A stretch of 64,000 bases of DNA, from positions 46,149 to 110,148 of the forward strand of contig NZ_JAHXRW010000012.1 of NCBI RefSeq assembly GCF_019429625.1, given 5' to 3'. Within the stretch, counting starts at the first letter, position 1, and every line of letters begins with the position of its first letter. The notes under the pieces are model-generated. The model ran no database searches. It was given only the letters and a program-made list of their open reading frames with translations, and was not told the DNA's origin. This document shows, in pieces, positions 25,697-35,062 of this stretch. Made by a program: the position numbers and the translations under genes. The DNA is from Celeribacter sp. PS-C1. Its GTDB lineage: Bacteria; Pseudomonadota; Alphaproteobacteria; Rhodobacterales; Rhodobacteraceae.

Positions 25697-26608
25697 TCAC
25701 ATTTCCTTTCGCAGATCGACGAGACGCAGCGCGAGCGCGATCACGGCGGTGATGATGATGGTGAGAACCACACCGGCGACGGCGGCGAAGGCCCATTTGA
25801 GAGAGCCCACCTGGCTCACGATGATGTTGCCCAAGAGGTTGGTCTTACGGCCCGACAGCGAGGCGGCTGTAGCAAACTCGCCCAGCACCATGACGGATAC
25901 AAAGATCGACCCAACCATGACCCCCGGCAGCGAAAGCGGCAGGATGATGCGGCGGAAAATCGTCCCGAAAGAGGCGCCGAGATCACGCGCGGCCTCGATC
26001 ACGGAGATGTCGATCCGGCCTAGCATGAAGGTGATCGGCCCGACCATGAACACGCAGTAAATCTGAGTCATGCCAACAAGGACGGAGAATTCGGAGAACA
26101 GCAAAAAGGTCAGCGGTTCAGAGATGATCCCGAGTTTCATCAGGATCATGTTGATCGCGCCTTCGGTGCCCAACATCGGACGCCATGCGATGACGCGGAT
26201 CAGGAACGAGGTCCAGAACGGGATCACACAGGCGACCAAGAGCGCGGTCTGAAGCGTCTTGTTGCGCACGAAAAGCCCGATGAACAAAGCCACCGGATAG
26301 CCAACGACGATGGTCGCAATCAGAACGATGAGCCAAATCCGCAGCGTGGTCCAGATCGCGCCCAGATAGGTCGCGGAACTCAGGAACCGCTCCCAGCTGG
26401 CCGTGGTCAGGGTCGAGTTCACGGAGAAGGTGGTCTGGGTCCAGAAGGACACATAGATCACCATGGCCATGGGCAGGACCATGAAGAGGGTCATCCACAA
26501 AAGCCCCGGCGACAAAAGCGCGATGGCGCGGCGACGGTCCTTTTTCTCGCGAAGCTCAGCGGGGGAATGGGTGGTGGTGGACGGGGTGTCCGTCGTGAGG
26601 GCAGTCAT
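25697..26608 (-). CDS. Polyamine-type ABC transporter permease (PotB-like)
   Basis: The 303-residue permease has a polar N-terminal leader of about 30 residues and then membrane segments beginning near ALLSPGLLWMTLFMVLPMAM. The coupling loop VIEAARDLGASFGTIFRRI is followed by LPLSLPGVMVGSIFV. It overlaps the stop of the upstream ATPase gene by one base. With PotC it forms the membrane pore of this importer. Confidence 0.9.
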   Translation of the reverse strand: MTALTTDTPSTTTHSPAELREKKDRRRAIALLSPGLLWMTLFMVLPMAMVIYVSFWTQTTFSVNSTLTTASWERFLSSATYLGAIWTTLRIWLIVLIATIVVGYPVALFIGLFVRNKTLQTALLVACVIPFWTSFLIRVIAWRPMLGTEGAINMILMKLGIISEPLTFLLFSEFSVLVGMTQIYCVFMVGPITFMLGRIDISVIEAARDLGASFGTIFRRIILPLSLPGVMVGSIFVSVMVLGEFATAASLSGRKTNLLGNIIVSQVGSLKWAFAAVAGVVLTIIITAVIALALRLVDLRKEM

Positions 26609-27630
26609 CAGGCGGCTCCGTGGAATTGGCGCAGGGCATCGGCTGCGAAATGAAGGTCATAGCCTTGGCCTTCGACCAGATCGGGAAGGCGCGGCTGGCT
26701 GAGGTGATCGACGACCTGCAAGAGGGTGCCGTCTGCGGCGCGGAAGAATGACAAGGCGGTCGGCCCGTTGAATTCGCCGGTGAGATAGGTGGCGTGCAAC
26801 GCTGGGCGCTCGGTCGGGGCGGCCCCTGGGTCGCTCACATCGATCTGATCGAACCGCACCGCGATCGGTCCCTGCCCCAAGTCATGGTTACAAAGACTGG
26901 CGTCGAAAATGTTCCAGGCATTGAGGTGGCGCGCGGCCTCGGCATTGCCGGGATGGCTGAACAACATGTCCGGCGCGTCGGATTGCATGATCCGCCCATT
27001 GGCGAGCACGGCAACCTGATCACCCATGGTGAGCGCTTCGGTCTCGGACCCTGTGACATGCAAGAAGCTGACGCCAAGCCGTTCGCGGATCGCCTTCAAC
27101 TCGTCACACATCCGCGAGCGCAGGTTGGCGTCAAGCGCGCCGAGCGGCTCGTCGAGCAGAACGATCCGCGGCTCACACACCAAAGTGCGGGCCAGAGCGA
27201 CGCGTTGTCTTTGACCGCCGGAAATCGCGCTCACACCGCGATGACCAAAGCCGGTCAGACCGACCAACTCCAGAGCGGCTTCGGTGCGATCCTTGATCTC
27301 GGTCTCATTGGTCAAGGGCGCATGAGCGCGATGCCGCAGACCGAAAGCGACGTTCTCCGCCACGGTCAGATGCGGAAACAACGCGAAGTTCTGAAACACG
27401 AACCCGATGTCACGCAGATGCGAAGGCTGGCCGTCGATGCGCTCACCGTGCAGAGAGATCGTCCCCTGATCCGGCTCTTCGAACCCCGCGATGAGACGCA
27501 ACAACGTCGTCTTGCCTGCCCCGGACGCCCCCAACAGGGCCATGTAGGTGTTTTCCGGAACGACGAAGTCCACGCCATCCAAGGCCGTCGCACCGCCATA
27601 TCGGCGACTTACCTGATTGAGAGTCAGCAC
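26608..27630 (-). CDS. Polyamine-type ABC transporter ATP-binding protein (PotA-like, switch histidine missing)
   Basis: The 340-residue ATPase has Walker A GASGAGKTT, FQNFALFPHLTV, signature ISGGQRQRVALARTL and Walker [13 protein letters not shown]. The switch segment reads HVTGSETEAL, where PotA proteins normally have VTHDQxEA, so the catalytic histidine is replaced by glycine. The C-terminal regulatory domain is present. I used the GTG at 27630 with GGGGA seven bases upstream; the upstream TTG adds 14 poorly conserved residues. It is the first gene of the importer operon, whose other ATPase (20900-21967) is canonical. Confidence 0.85.
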   Translation of the reverse strand: MLTLNQVSRRYGGATALDGVDFVVPENTYMALLGASGAGKTTLLRLIAGFEEPDQGTISLHGERIDGQPSHLRDIGFVFQNFALFPHLTVAENVAFGLRHRAHAPLTNETEIKDRTEAALELVGLTGFGHRGVSAISGGQRQRVALARTLVCEPRIVLLDEPLGALDANLRSRMCDELKAIRERLGVSFLHVTGSETEALTMGDQVAVLANGRIMQSDAPDMLFSHPGNAEAARHLNAWNIFDASLCNHDLGQGPIAVRFDQIDVSDPGAAPTERPALHATYLTGEFNGPTALSFFRAADGTLLQVVDHLSQPRLPDLVEGQGYDLHFAADALRQFHGAA

Positions 27631-27772
27631 TGAATATTCCCCGCGTCGAGTTTTTCGATTTTTTTGATACAAACATCATTTCACTCGAGTCGGCAAAGTA
27701 AAAAATGACTTTTGCATTCCAAAAATCATTATTTACACGCATCACGCGACAGGAATTTCAGATTTTTGCTCC

Positions 27773-27797
27773 AAAATTAGACAATTTAGCTAATTTT
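27773..27797. promoter_or_regulatory. Inverted repeat in the divergent promoter region
   Basis: The arms AAAATTAG and CTAATTTT are perfect and separated by nine bases. They lie in the AT-rich 296-base gap between the importer operon and the divergent GntR gene. It is a candidate operator for that regulator. Confidence 0.35.
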
Positions 27798-27926
27798 TTG
27801 ATCAGGAGATAAATTTGAAAATCCAGCCTCCAGAACTTATTGATTTTCTGTATTCAAAAACAAATTGCTTCCAACCATTCCAGCAGCCACCTATTGTCAG
27901 GAGAAGATTCTCGAAAAGAGGCCATG

Positions 27927-28943
27927 ATGACCGTTACCGAAGCCACGTCCCGCAGCAGCGACGACAGTGACAAGCGCGCGCCTCTTTTCGAACTGGCGGC
28001 AGAACTCATTCGCAACAATATCGCCCAGGGCTACCTCTATCCCGGCCTCGTTCTTCAAGAGAGCGCGCTGTCGGAGCGCCTCGACATGTCGCGGGCAACG
28101 GTCAAGCGCGCTTTGGAGATCATCGAAGACGAAGGCGGCGTAGAGCGTTTTTCTGGACGGGGCTTCGTGGTCTCTAACCCCTTGTCTGGAGAGCAAAATA
28201 TCCCGAAGCGCGAGGACCTGCGGCAGATCGAGCTCGACCTGACCACCCTCGACGGCAGCGCCGGAAAGCCGAGCTGGCTGCGGGTCTATGATGATGTCGC
28301 CTATTACGTCACACGCTGTCCGGTGTTCGGCGGCTACCGTATCTTTGAGGCACAGATGGCGGAAGAATACGGGGTGTCACGCACCATCGTTCGCGATGTG
28401 TTGGGACGTCTTCAGGAGCGTGGCCTGATCCACAAAAGCCGCACTTCGCGGTGGATCGTCGAGCCGCTGACCTCAAAGAAGATCAAAGACAAATACGAAT
28501 TGCGCGGCATTTTAGAGGTGGCGGCGCTGTCTTCGGCGAAACTCCCGACAGAGCAGCTGCGCGAATTGGCCGATGAAATTCGCGCCCTCTCCGCGCAAAC
28601 CGCGCCGACGCCCGCGCAATGGTTCTCGCTGGATCGGCGTTTTTTCGAAATGGTGGTGCTAACCACGCCGAACGAAGATCTGGCGAATTACGCCTCCAAC
28701 AACCGGCTGGCGCTAGAGGCCTGTCAGGCTGCGTTCTTCTCGCTGGGCCTGCCGCCCGACACGCAATCCATCCTCGAGCTGGGCCAAGTGATCGAACTGG
28801 CGCTCGCGGGATCCATCAAAGCGGCGGAAAGCATGTTGGCGATGCACTTAAAAAAGGCCCGCGACCGCACGATTGCACAACTCAAGATTACCGCGATCCT
28901 GCCACCGCCGTCCGATTTTCCATCTTACCTACAATTTACGTGA
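27927..28943 (+). CDS. GntR-type regulator with two winged-helix domains and an FCD domain
   Basis: The 338-residue protein has a first GntR-like winged helix at about residues 18-82, with ESALSERLDMSRATVKRAL and then FSGRGFVV. A second lies at about 118-180, with EAQMAEEYGVSRTIVRDVL and LIHKSRTSRW. The C-terminal helical part (YELRGILEVAALSSA onward) fits the FCD effector domain. Ordinary FadR/FCD regulators are about 230-250 residues with one DNA-binding domain. GAGG lies five bases before the chosen ATG. It is divergent from the polyamine-type importer operon, which it probably controls. Confidence 0.85.
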   Translation: MTVTEATSRSSDDSDKRAPLFELAAELIRNNIAQGYLYPGLVLQESALSERLDMSRATVKRALEIIEDEGGVERFSGRGFVVSNPLSGEQNIPKREDLRQIELDLTTLDGSAGKPSWLRVYDDVAYYVTRCPVFGGYRIFEAQMAEEYGVSRTIVRDVLGRLQERGLIHKSRTSRWIVEPLTSKKIKDKYELRGILEVAALSSAKLPTEQLRELADEIRALSAQTAPTPAQWFSLDRRFFEMVVLTTPNEDLANYASNNRLALEACQAAFFSLGLPPDTQSILELGQVIELALAGSIKAAESMLAMHLKKARDRTIAQLKITAILPPPSDFPSYLQFT

Positions 28944-28959
28944 GATGTCGCAGCTTCCG

Positions 28960-29985
28960 TCAACAAATGCGCGGCAACTGCTCCCCGACCAACATATCGA
29001 CGATGCGCCCCCCACCGAAAAGGGTCCGCATCGTCACTCGTGGCCCCACTCCGGCAACTTTCGCCTGACCAATGGCCACTGCACCTTCGCCTTCCGGGAC
29101 CGATCGCATGGCAGACAGCGCGGCGTCGACCTCCTCGGGCGCGACGAACACCACCAGTGTGCCTTCGTTGGCGAGATAAAGCGGATCAAGTCCGAGGATT
29201 TCACACATGCCTTTGACTTCCGGCCGGATCGGCAGGGTGTCTTCGGAGATTTCGATAGCGACATCGGCCTCTTCCGCGATCTCGTTCAGAGTAGAGGCAA
29301 GGCCACCACGCGTCGCATCCCGCGCACACCGCAGAGAGGGGCAAGCCGCCGAGACCGCCGCCATCAGGTGACCGAGGCTCGCACAATCGGATTGAATGTC
29401 GGCGCTAAGCGCCATGTCCCCCCGCGCCGCCAAAATCGCCGCACCATGATCGCCCAGCACGTGGTTCACAATGGCCACATCCCCCGGCTGCACATGCGTC
29501 GCACCCAGATCGAGACCGGGCGGGATGACCCCCACGCCGGAGGTCGTGACAAAGACCTTATCCGCAGAACCGCGCCCGACGACTTTCGTGTCGCCCGTAA
29601 CGATCTTGACCCCGGCCTTGTCGGCCTCCTCTTTCATCGCGGAGACGATGCGGCGCAACAGATCAATGTCGGTGCCCTCCTCAATGATGAAGGCCGCTGA
29701 CAACCACAGAGGCGTCGCGCCGCCGACGGCCAGATCGTTCACTGTGCCACAGACCGCGATCTTGCCGATGTTGCCGCCGGGAAATTCGACCGGATCCACC
29801 ACGAAGCTGTCTGTCGTGAACGCAAGCCGCGCGCCCGGCTGTTGCAGAGCGTCCGTCATAAGGCGTGCCTGATCCTCAGAGCTCTCGGGCTCGAAGACGG
29901 AGGTGAACACCTCGCCGATCAGATCGCGCATCGCTTTGCCGCCGCCCCCATGGGCGAGCGTGACGTGTTGATCTCTGAGTGCCAT
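28960..29985 (-). CDS. hypE: Hydrogenase maturation protein HypE
   Basis: The 341-residue protein belongs to the AIR-synthase/SelD-like fold. It starts with the glycine-rich ATP-binding segment LAHGGGGKAM and ends with the invariant PRIC, whose terminal cysteine carries the carbamoyl that HypE dehydrates to a thiocyanate. This supplies the CN ligands of the NiFe-hydrogenase iron, with carbamoyl from HypF and transfer to HypCD. It is the last gene of the hup/hyp cluster and lies 57 bases after hypD. The convergent GntR gene ends 16 bases beyond it. Confidence 0.97.
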   Translation of the reverse strand: MALRDQHVTLAHGGGGKAMRDLIGEVFTSVFEPESSEDQARLMTDALQQPGARLAFTTDSFVVDPVEFPGGNIGKIAVCGTVNDLAVGGATPLWLSAAFIIEEGTDIDLLRRIVSAMKEEADKAGVKIVTGDTKVVGRGSADKVFVTTSGVGVIPPGLDLGATHVQPGDVAIVNHVLGDHGAAILAARGDMALSADIQSDCASLGHLMAAVSAACPSLRCARDATRGGLASTLNEIAEEADVAIEISEDTLPIRPEVKGMCEILGLDPLYLANEGTLVVFVAPEEVDAALSAMRSVPEGEGAVAIGQAKVAGVGPRVTMRTLFGGGRIVDMLVGEQLPRIC

Positions 29986-30042
29986 GTCTTTGTCTTTCTT
30001 CTTGGCTCAAATACTCATTTCACGACTTCCGCCGCGCGGGTC

Positions 30043-31185
30043 TTATTCCGCAGCTTCCGCCGCGCGGGCCCCACCATATTGATAATAAGCCGCGCAAGCG
30101 CCTTCGGAGCTGACCATCAAAGCACCCAATGGCATTTCGGGCGTGCAACCTTTGCCAAATTGCGGGCATCCCGTCGGCTTGAGCCGACCCGTCATCACCG
30201 CCCCACAGGCGCAGCCCTCAGGCTCTTGCACCGAGCGCTGGCCCGCCGCATAGCCGATGCCGAATTTCTCCTCGGCATCAAATGCACGGTATTTTTCACG
30301 GATTTTTAGGCCGGAATGATCAATTTCCCCCAGACCACGCCACTCAAACGAGGGCCGCATTTCATAGACATCCTCAATCGCAGCGATAGACACCGGGTTG
30401 CCGTGTTCCGGCACAACCCGCGCGTATTGGTTTTCGACCTCCGCCCGTCCGTCGCGGATTTGTTCCAGCACCATCATCACCGATTGCAAAAGATCGAGCG
30501 GCTCAAAACCGGCGACCACGATGGGTTTGCCGTAGTCCTCCGCGATGAAATCATAAGGATGCGTGCCGATCACCATGGACACATGGCCCGGCCCGACAAA
30601 ACCGTCGAGCATCATATGCGGGTCATCCAGAAGCGCCTTGATCGGCGGCGGGACCGTGATGTGATTGCAGAAGACCGAGAAATTGGTGAGGTTCTCGCGC
30701 GCCGCCTGCTGGATCGAGAGGGCCGTCGAGGGCGTCGTGGTCTCGAAACCTAGCCCAAAGAACACCACTTCGCGATCCGGGTTGCGGCGCGCCAGTTCCA
30801 GCGCGTCCAAAGGAGAATAGACCATGCGAATGTCAGCGCCGGCGGCTTTGGCCTGCATCAGCGATTTCTTCTGTCCGGGCACACGCATCGCGTCCCCGAA
30901 GGTGGTGAAAATTACCTCCGGGCGTTCGGCAATCTCGACACATTCATCGACCCGTGCCATCGGCAGAACACAGACAGGACAGCCCGGACCGTGAATGAAC
31001 TCGACCCCCTCGGGTGTCAGCTTGTCGAGGCCATAGCGAAAGATCGCATGGGTATGTCCACCGCAAATCTCCATGATGTAGACCGGCTTTTCCTTGGTCG
31101 CACCGATCTCATCCGTCAGCTCGGCAATCCGTGCCAAAAGCGCTTTTGCGGCTTTCGGATCCCGAAATTCTTCTGCGTATTTCAT
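30043..31185 (-). CDS. hypD: Hydrogenase maturation protein HypD
   Basis: The 380-residue protein has the conserved ICGGHTHAI with C41, HGPGCPVCVLP with C69 and C72, and GFETTTPSTA. C-terminal cysteines in EGCACGAV, PTGCPQFGKGC and SSEGACAAYY include ligands of the 4Fe-4S cluster. HypD with HypC is the scaffold on which Fe(CN)2CO is built. Its start overlaps the hypC stop (ATGA). A 15-base direct repeat at its 3' end is noted separately. Confidence 0.97.
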   Translation of the reverse strand: MKYAEEFRDPKAAKALLARIAELTDEIGATKEKPVYIMEICGGHTHAIFRYGLDKLTPEGVEFIHGPGCPVCVLPMARVDECVEIAERPEVIFTTFGDAMRVPGQKKSLMQAKAAGADIRMVYSPLDALELARRNPDREVVFFGLGFETTTPSTALSIQQAARENLTNFSVFCNHITVPPPIKALLDDPHMMLDGFVGPGHVSMVIGTHPYDFIAEDYGKPIVVAGFEPLDLLQSVMMVLEQIRDGRAEVENQYARVVPEHGNPVSIAAIEDVYEMRPSFEWRGLGEIDHSGLKIREKYRAFDAEEKFGIGYAAGQRSVQEPEGCACGAVMTGRLKPTGCPQFGKGCTPEMPLGALMVSSEGACAAYYQYGGARAAEAAE

Positions 31186-31472
31186 GCCCCTGCCTCCAAA
31201 GCCCGATCCCCTGCGGCCATAGCCTCATGCGCCTCTTGGGTTTCCCCCAGATCATGAAGCGCTTTCAAGGTGGCTGCGGCCTCATCTTCGTCGATGATCG
31301 CCATCGCGAAACCAACGTGGATCAAGGCCCATTTGCCAATCAACGCCTCAATGGCCCCGGTCAGAACCGGCGCGATGTTGACCTCGCGTTTGACGCCAGA
31401 CACATCCGCCAAGGCCATCAGGCGCGTCTCATCAGTGATCTTGACGATCTGTCCCGGAATTCCCAGACACAT
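31182..31472 (-). CDS. hypC: Hydrogenase assembly chaperone HypC
   Basis: The 96-residue protein starts MCLGIPGQIVKI, so the essential C2 is present. It has the family VKREVNIAP and KWALIHVGFAMA segments. HypC carries the Fe(CN)2CO moiety with HypD and delivers it to the hydrogenase large subunit. It differs from the second HypC-family member, HupF, in the same cluster. Confidence 0.97.
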   Translation of the reverse strand: MCLGIPGQIVKITDETRLMALADVSGVKREVNIAPVLTGAIEALIGKWALIHVGFAMAIIDEDEAAATLKALHDLGETQEAHEAMAAGDRALEAGA

Positions 31473-31475
31473 GGC

Positions 31476-32966
31476 TTACTCCTCCTCACCCGATGTCGGC
31501 TCAGAACTGCGTTTCGGGTCGACCAACCCGTATCGTTCAATTTTGGCTCGCAGCCCGACGCGTGACAGCCCCAGCTCATTGGCGGCGCGGCTCTTGTTCC
31601 ATTTCAAACGCGTCAGCGTCTCACGCAGAATGCGCATTTCGATTTGCTCGACTCGGTCTTTCAGCGTGCCGGTTCCGATCAAAACCCGGTCGACGGATGT
31701 TTCCGTTTCCGCATCGGACACAGGGCTCGCCTGCAGGATATGACGCGAGATCAGTTCCGGTCCCAAAAGCGCATCCTGCGAAAAGATCAACATCCGCACC
31801 ATCTCGTTCTCAAGCTCGCGCATGTTGCCGGGCCAGTCGTATTCCGACAGGAATTGTAGCGCATCGTCCGAGAGACCGCTGACTGGTTTGCCATGTTTCT
31901 CGGCCATTTCGAACAAAAGGGTTTGCGCCAAAATCGCAAGATCCCCGACACGGTCACGCAGCGGCGGCACGGTCAACCCCGCCTTTGACAAGGCATAGTA
32001 AAGCTCGGAATTAAAGCGGCCTTCCGCGACCTCGATCCGCAGATCGCGCTCCGTTCCCGCCAAAAGCCGCACTTGAGAATGCCGCAACTCATGACCACCC
32101 ACGGGACGAAACGCCCCATCGCGCACCGCCCGCAAGAGCAAAAGTTGCAAGCGTGGCGACAGGTTGGAGACGCCGGAGAGATAGAGCGTGCCCCTGTCCA
32201 CCTTTTGGAACAACCCCGTCTTGTTGCTGGTCAGCCCGGGCAAGGCGCCGCGCCGCGCGCCGAAAAGTTCGATCTCCAGAATGTCGTCATCGACGGAGGA
32301 GCAATCGAATTCGAAATAGGGTTTCTCTGAGCGCAGGGAACTATAATGCATCGCGCGGGCCAGCTGACCTTTGCCCGTGCCGTTTTCGCCGGTGATCACC
32401 ACGGGCACATCGAAGGTCGCGAATTGGCGCGCCTGTTCGATGACGGCATTCATCGGCGAATTGACCGCGCGCAGAACCGCCTCGAACCCGAGCCCCTCGC
32501 GCAGGGCTTTGCGCTGTTCCTCGATTTTCGCTTCCACAGAACGCGACAGATACCGCATTTCCAAGGACATGCGATCATGGTCGCGCGTCAAACGGAACAG
32601 GTCCGTCGCGTTTTTGGCCACCATCATCAGATGATCCGGGTGCCATGGTTTCGTCAGGAACTGATAGATCCCCGCATCGTTGATCGCAGAGATCATGTCG
32701 CCGGTTTCCGTGTAGCCCGTGATGATGATCCGCACCGTCTCGGGCCAGTGTTCCCGCACTTCGGTCAGAAACTCGACGCCGGTCGTGCCGGGCATGCGAT
32801 GATCACAAAAGATCACCTGCACGAAATGCTCTTGCATCAGGCCACGCGCCTCTTCGGCACTCATGGCGGTCAGGCATTCGAAGTCGTCTTCGAGCGCCAT
32901 GCGCATGGCGGCGAGGCTGTGTTCCTCGTCGTCAACCAAAAGGATCGTGGGCAACGGGTCCGACAT
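31476..32966 (-). CDS. hupR: Hydrogenase response regulator HupR
   Basis: The 496-residue NtrC-family protein has a receiver domain (residues 8-120) with phospho-acceptor D55 in [11 protein letters not shown] central AAA domain begins at [17 protein letters not shown]-terminal Fis-type helix-turn-helix reads [20 protein letters not shown]. The sigma-54 contact loop is degenerate ([13 protein letters not shown] in place of GAFTGA) and Walker B reads GTLYLSGV without the acidic pair. This fits known HupR proteins, which activate hupSL with sigma-70 polymerase and are inactivated by HupT phosphorylation. It sits between hypB and hypC. Confidence 0.95.
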   Translation of the reverse strand: MSDPLPTILLVDDEEHSLAAMRMALEDDFECLTAMSAEEARGLMQEHFVQVIFCDHRMPGTTGVEFLTEVREHWPETVRIIITGYTETGDMISAINDAGIYQFLTKPWHPDHLMMVAKNATDLFRLTRDHDRMSLEMRYLSRSVEAKIEEQRKALREGLGFEAVLRAVNSPMNAVIEQARQFATFDVPVVITGENGTGKGQLARAMHYSSLRSEKPYFEFDCSSVDDDILEIELFGARRGALPGLTSNKTGLFQKVDRGTLYLSGVSNLSPRLQLLLLRAVRDGAFRPVGGHELRHSQVRLLAGTERDLRIEVAEGRFNSELYYALSKAGLTVPPLRDRVGDLAILAQTLLFEMAEKHGKPVSGLSDDALQFLSEYDWPGNMRELENEMVRMLIFSQDALLGPELISRHILQASPVSDAETETSVDRVLIGTGTLKDRVEQIEMRILRETLTRLKWNKSRAANELGLSRVGLRAKIERYGLVDPKRSSEPTSGEEE

Positions 32967-32968
32967 GA

Positions 32969-33856
32969 TCAGCCCTGCGCGACCGATGCTGCGGCCGGCT
33001 TTGCCGCAAGACGATCACGCAGCCATTGGACCCAAGCCTCCATGCCTTCGCCGGTCTTGGCCGAGATGCGCAGAATTTCGATGCCCGGATTAACACGCCG
33101 CAAGTTGGCCTCGTAGAGATCGAGATCGACATCGCAATAGGGAGCAAGATCGACCTTATTGAGCAGCGCGATCTCGGAGACGGTAAACATGTCGGGGTAT
33201 TTCAGGGGCTTGTCTTCGCCCTCGGTCACCGAAATCACCGCCACTTTGCAATCTTCGCCCAAATCGAACCCGGCGGGGCAGACGAGATTGCCGACGTTCT
33301 CGATAAAGAGCATGGCGTTTTGACCCAGCGACAGATGCTCCATCGCGTGCCCGACCATATGCCCGTCGAGATGACAGCCCTTGCCGGTGTTGACCTGAAC
33401 CGCCTTGGCGCCTGTCGCGCGGATGCGTTCGGCATCGTTGGCGGTTTGCTGATCGCCCTCGATGACGGCCAAAGGTTGGTCACCCAGCATCTCGATGGTC
33501 TTGCACAACAGCGTGGTTTTGCCTGAGCCCGGAGAGGAGACGAGGTTGATCGCAAAGCTGCCCAGAGCGGAGAGAGCCGCGCGGTTTGCCTCGGCGTAGC
33601 GGTCGTTCTTCGCGAGAATGTCCGTCTCGATCTCGATCAGCCGCTCTTGCGACATGCCCGGCACTTCGACGCCCGCAGGCCCCTGTCCGAAATGCATGTC
33701 ATCACCGTGATGGTGGTGATGGTGGTCATGAGCGTGGCTGTGGCCATGGTTGTGGCTATGGTTGTGATCATGGGGGTGGTCATGATGATGACCGTGATCA
33801 TGATGGTGACCGTGGCCCTCCACACTCGCCGTTCCGCATCCGCATACAGTACACAT
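32969..33856 (-). CDS. hypB: Hydrogenase nickel incorporation protein HypB
   Basis: The 295-residue GTPase has N-terminal C2, C5 and C7 (MCTVCGCG) and a histidine-rich tract at residues 15-51 for nickel storage. The G domain has SSPGSGKTT and NKVDLAP. It supplies nickel with HypA during large-subunit maturation. The histidine tract appears in the DNA as an imperfect tandem of CAT/CAC-type codons at about 33700-33810. It overlaps hypA by one base. Confidence 0.97.
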   Translation of the reverse strand: MCTVCGCGTASVEGHGHHHDHGHHHDHPHDHNHSHNHGHSHAHDHHHHHHGDDMHFGQGPAGVEVPGMSQERLIEIETDILAKNDRYAEANRAALSALGSFAINLVSSPGSGKTTLLCKTIEMLGDQPLAVIEGDQQTANDAERIRATGAKAVQVNTGKGCHLDGHMVGHAMEHLSLGQNAMLFIENVGNLVCPAGFDLGEDCKVAVISVTEGEDKPLKYPDMFTVSEIALLNKVDLAPYCDVDLDLYEANLRRVNPGIEILRISAKTGEGMEAWVQWLRDRLAAKPAAASVAQG

Positions 33857-34197
33857 CAGAGCACCTCCAAGTCCTTGATCCTCATTTCGTCGCCCCCGAT
33901 GGGCATCAGCTTGCCCCCGCCACAGATCGGGCAGAGGTCGAGCCGGTTCTCGATTTCAACCTGCTTCATACAGTCGTAGCACATCGCAGCCCCTGGCAGG
34001 TCGATCATCTCCAAGATCGCGCCTTCGGCGACAGAGCCGCGCATCACCACCTCAAAGGCAAACTCAAGTGCGGGCTTTTCCACCCCTGCGAATTTGCCGA
34101 TCTCGACGCGCACGGTTTTCACGCCGCTGAATTTGTTTTTCACGGCAGCATCCTCGATCACCGAACGAATGCCTTCGCAAAGCGACATCTCATGCAT
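33856..34197 (-). CDS. hypA: Hydrogenase nickel incorporation protein HypA
   Basis: The 113-residue protein starts MHEMSLCEG, with the nickel ligand H2. It has the zinc ribbon CYDC and CPICGG in the C-terminal half. It partners HypB in nickel delivery. It overlaps the hupK stop by eight bases. The start is fixed by the conserved N-terminus. Confidence 0.97.
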   Translation of the reverse strand: MHEMSLCEGIRSVIEDAAVKNKFSGVKTVRVEIGKFAGVEKPALEFAFEVVMRGSVAEGAILEMIDLPGAAMCYDCMKQVEIENRLDLCPICGGGKLMPIGGDEMRIKDLEVL

Positions 34198-35059
34198 GCC
34201 TCCGTCCTCCGCTCAAGGTCACGGGGCTGCACGGGTCGAGCACATCGACCACAAGCGGCGCCAGCGCGTGTTTCGCCTCGGGCAGGCTGGCCAAAGACTG
34301 CGCCATAATCCCACCCGGTGCCATCATGTGATCGGTCGGCGTGACGCGTTCGAGCTGCGTGACGACACCCGCCTCGACCTGCGCCCGCATCGCATAGGCG
34401 CCGCGTGAGGCGGGGACGACGACCCACCCTTGGGCGAGTCTCTTGGGCGCGGGCATATCGCCGTGCGCAGAGGCCGCGAGATCCACCATCCGCGCCACGG
34501 CCCGCCACAAGGGACCGCGACCCTGCGACGTCTCAAGGGCCAGCATCAGCGGATGCGTGGACTGCCGCGCCGCCACGGAGTTTTCGCAGGCGCCGGCCTG
34601 CGTCACGTATTGATCGGTCACAGCCCCGACCTGCGCGGTGGCCTCTCCGGGGTCGAAAAGCCCTCTGAGGCGGCGCAAAACAGCCCCGAGGCCCTTGTCA
34701 CTTTGAAGAAATGCGTCGAACTCCACGGAGGTCTCAGGAAGGCGTGCTGGCAACAGAGCGTCAGCCCCCTGAGCGATGGGCAGCGGGTCCAGCCCGAGGT
34801 GTCGAGGCAAGATGACCCCCAGGCGCACCAGATGATCGCGCGCAAAATCCTGTGCCAAAGTGGCCGTCATATCCCCCCTGACCGGCAGGCCCAGCGCCAT
34901 GTTCACGGCGAGCTCCTGAGCGCTCCGGCACAGGTTGAACACCCGAGGCACCAAGGCCGCCACCTCTTCGACAGGCTTGCCGATCACGAGCTTGGCCACC
35001 GGCAAAGCTGGGGGCAGCGTCGCGCGCAAATCGCCTGTGTCGAACGCGGTGACAGACAT
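34190..35059 (-). CDS. hupK: Hydrogenase expression/formation protein HupK
   Basis: The 289-residue protein is a divergent relative of the NiFe-hydrogenase large subunit. Only fragments of the cysteine motifs remain, as LCRSAQELA near residue 44 and DVLDPCSPV near the C-terminus. Members act as assembly scaffolds for the NiFe cofactor rather than as catalysts. It sits between the hupJ-type gene and hypA, as in Rhodobacter. It is the least conserved of the accessory genes; the call rests on length, position and the DPC remnant. Confidence 0.9.
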   Translation of the reverse strand: MSVTAFDTGDLRATLPPALPVAKLVIGKPVEEVAALVPRVFNLCRSAQELAVNMALGLPVRGDMTATLAQDFARDHLVRLGVILPRHLGLDPLPIAQGADALLPARLPETSVEFDAFLQSDKGLGAVLRRLRGLFDPGEATAQVGAVTDQYVTQAGACENSVAARQSTHPLMLALETSQGRGPLWRAVARMVDLAASAHGDMPAPKRLAQGWVVVPASRGAYAMRAQVEAGVVTQLERVTPTDHMMAPGGIMAQSLASLPEAKHALAPLVVDVLDPCSPVTLSGGRRHA

Positions 35060-35062
35060 AGT

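Noticed and set aside
33700..33830. Imperfect tandem repeat of GTGATG-like units
   Set aside because: It is not an independent repeat element; it is the histidine-rich tract of hypB.
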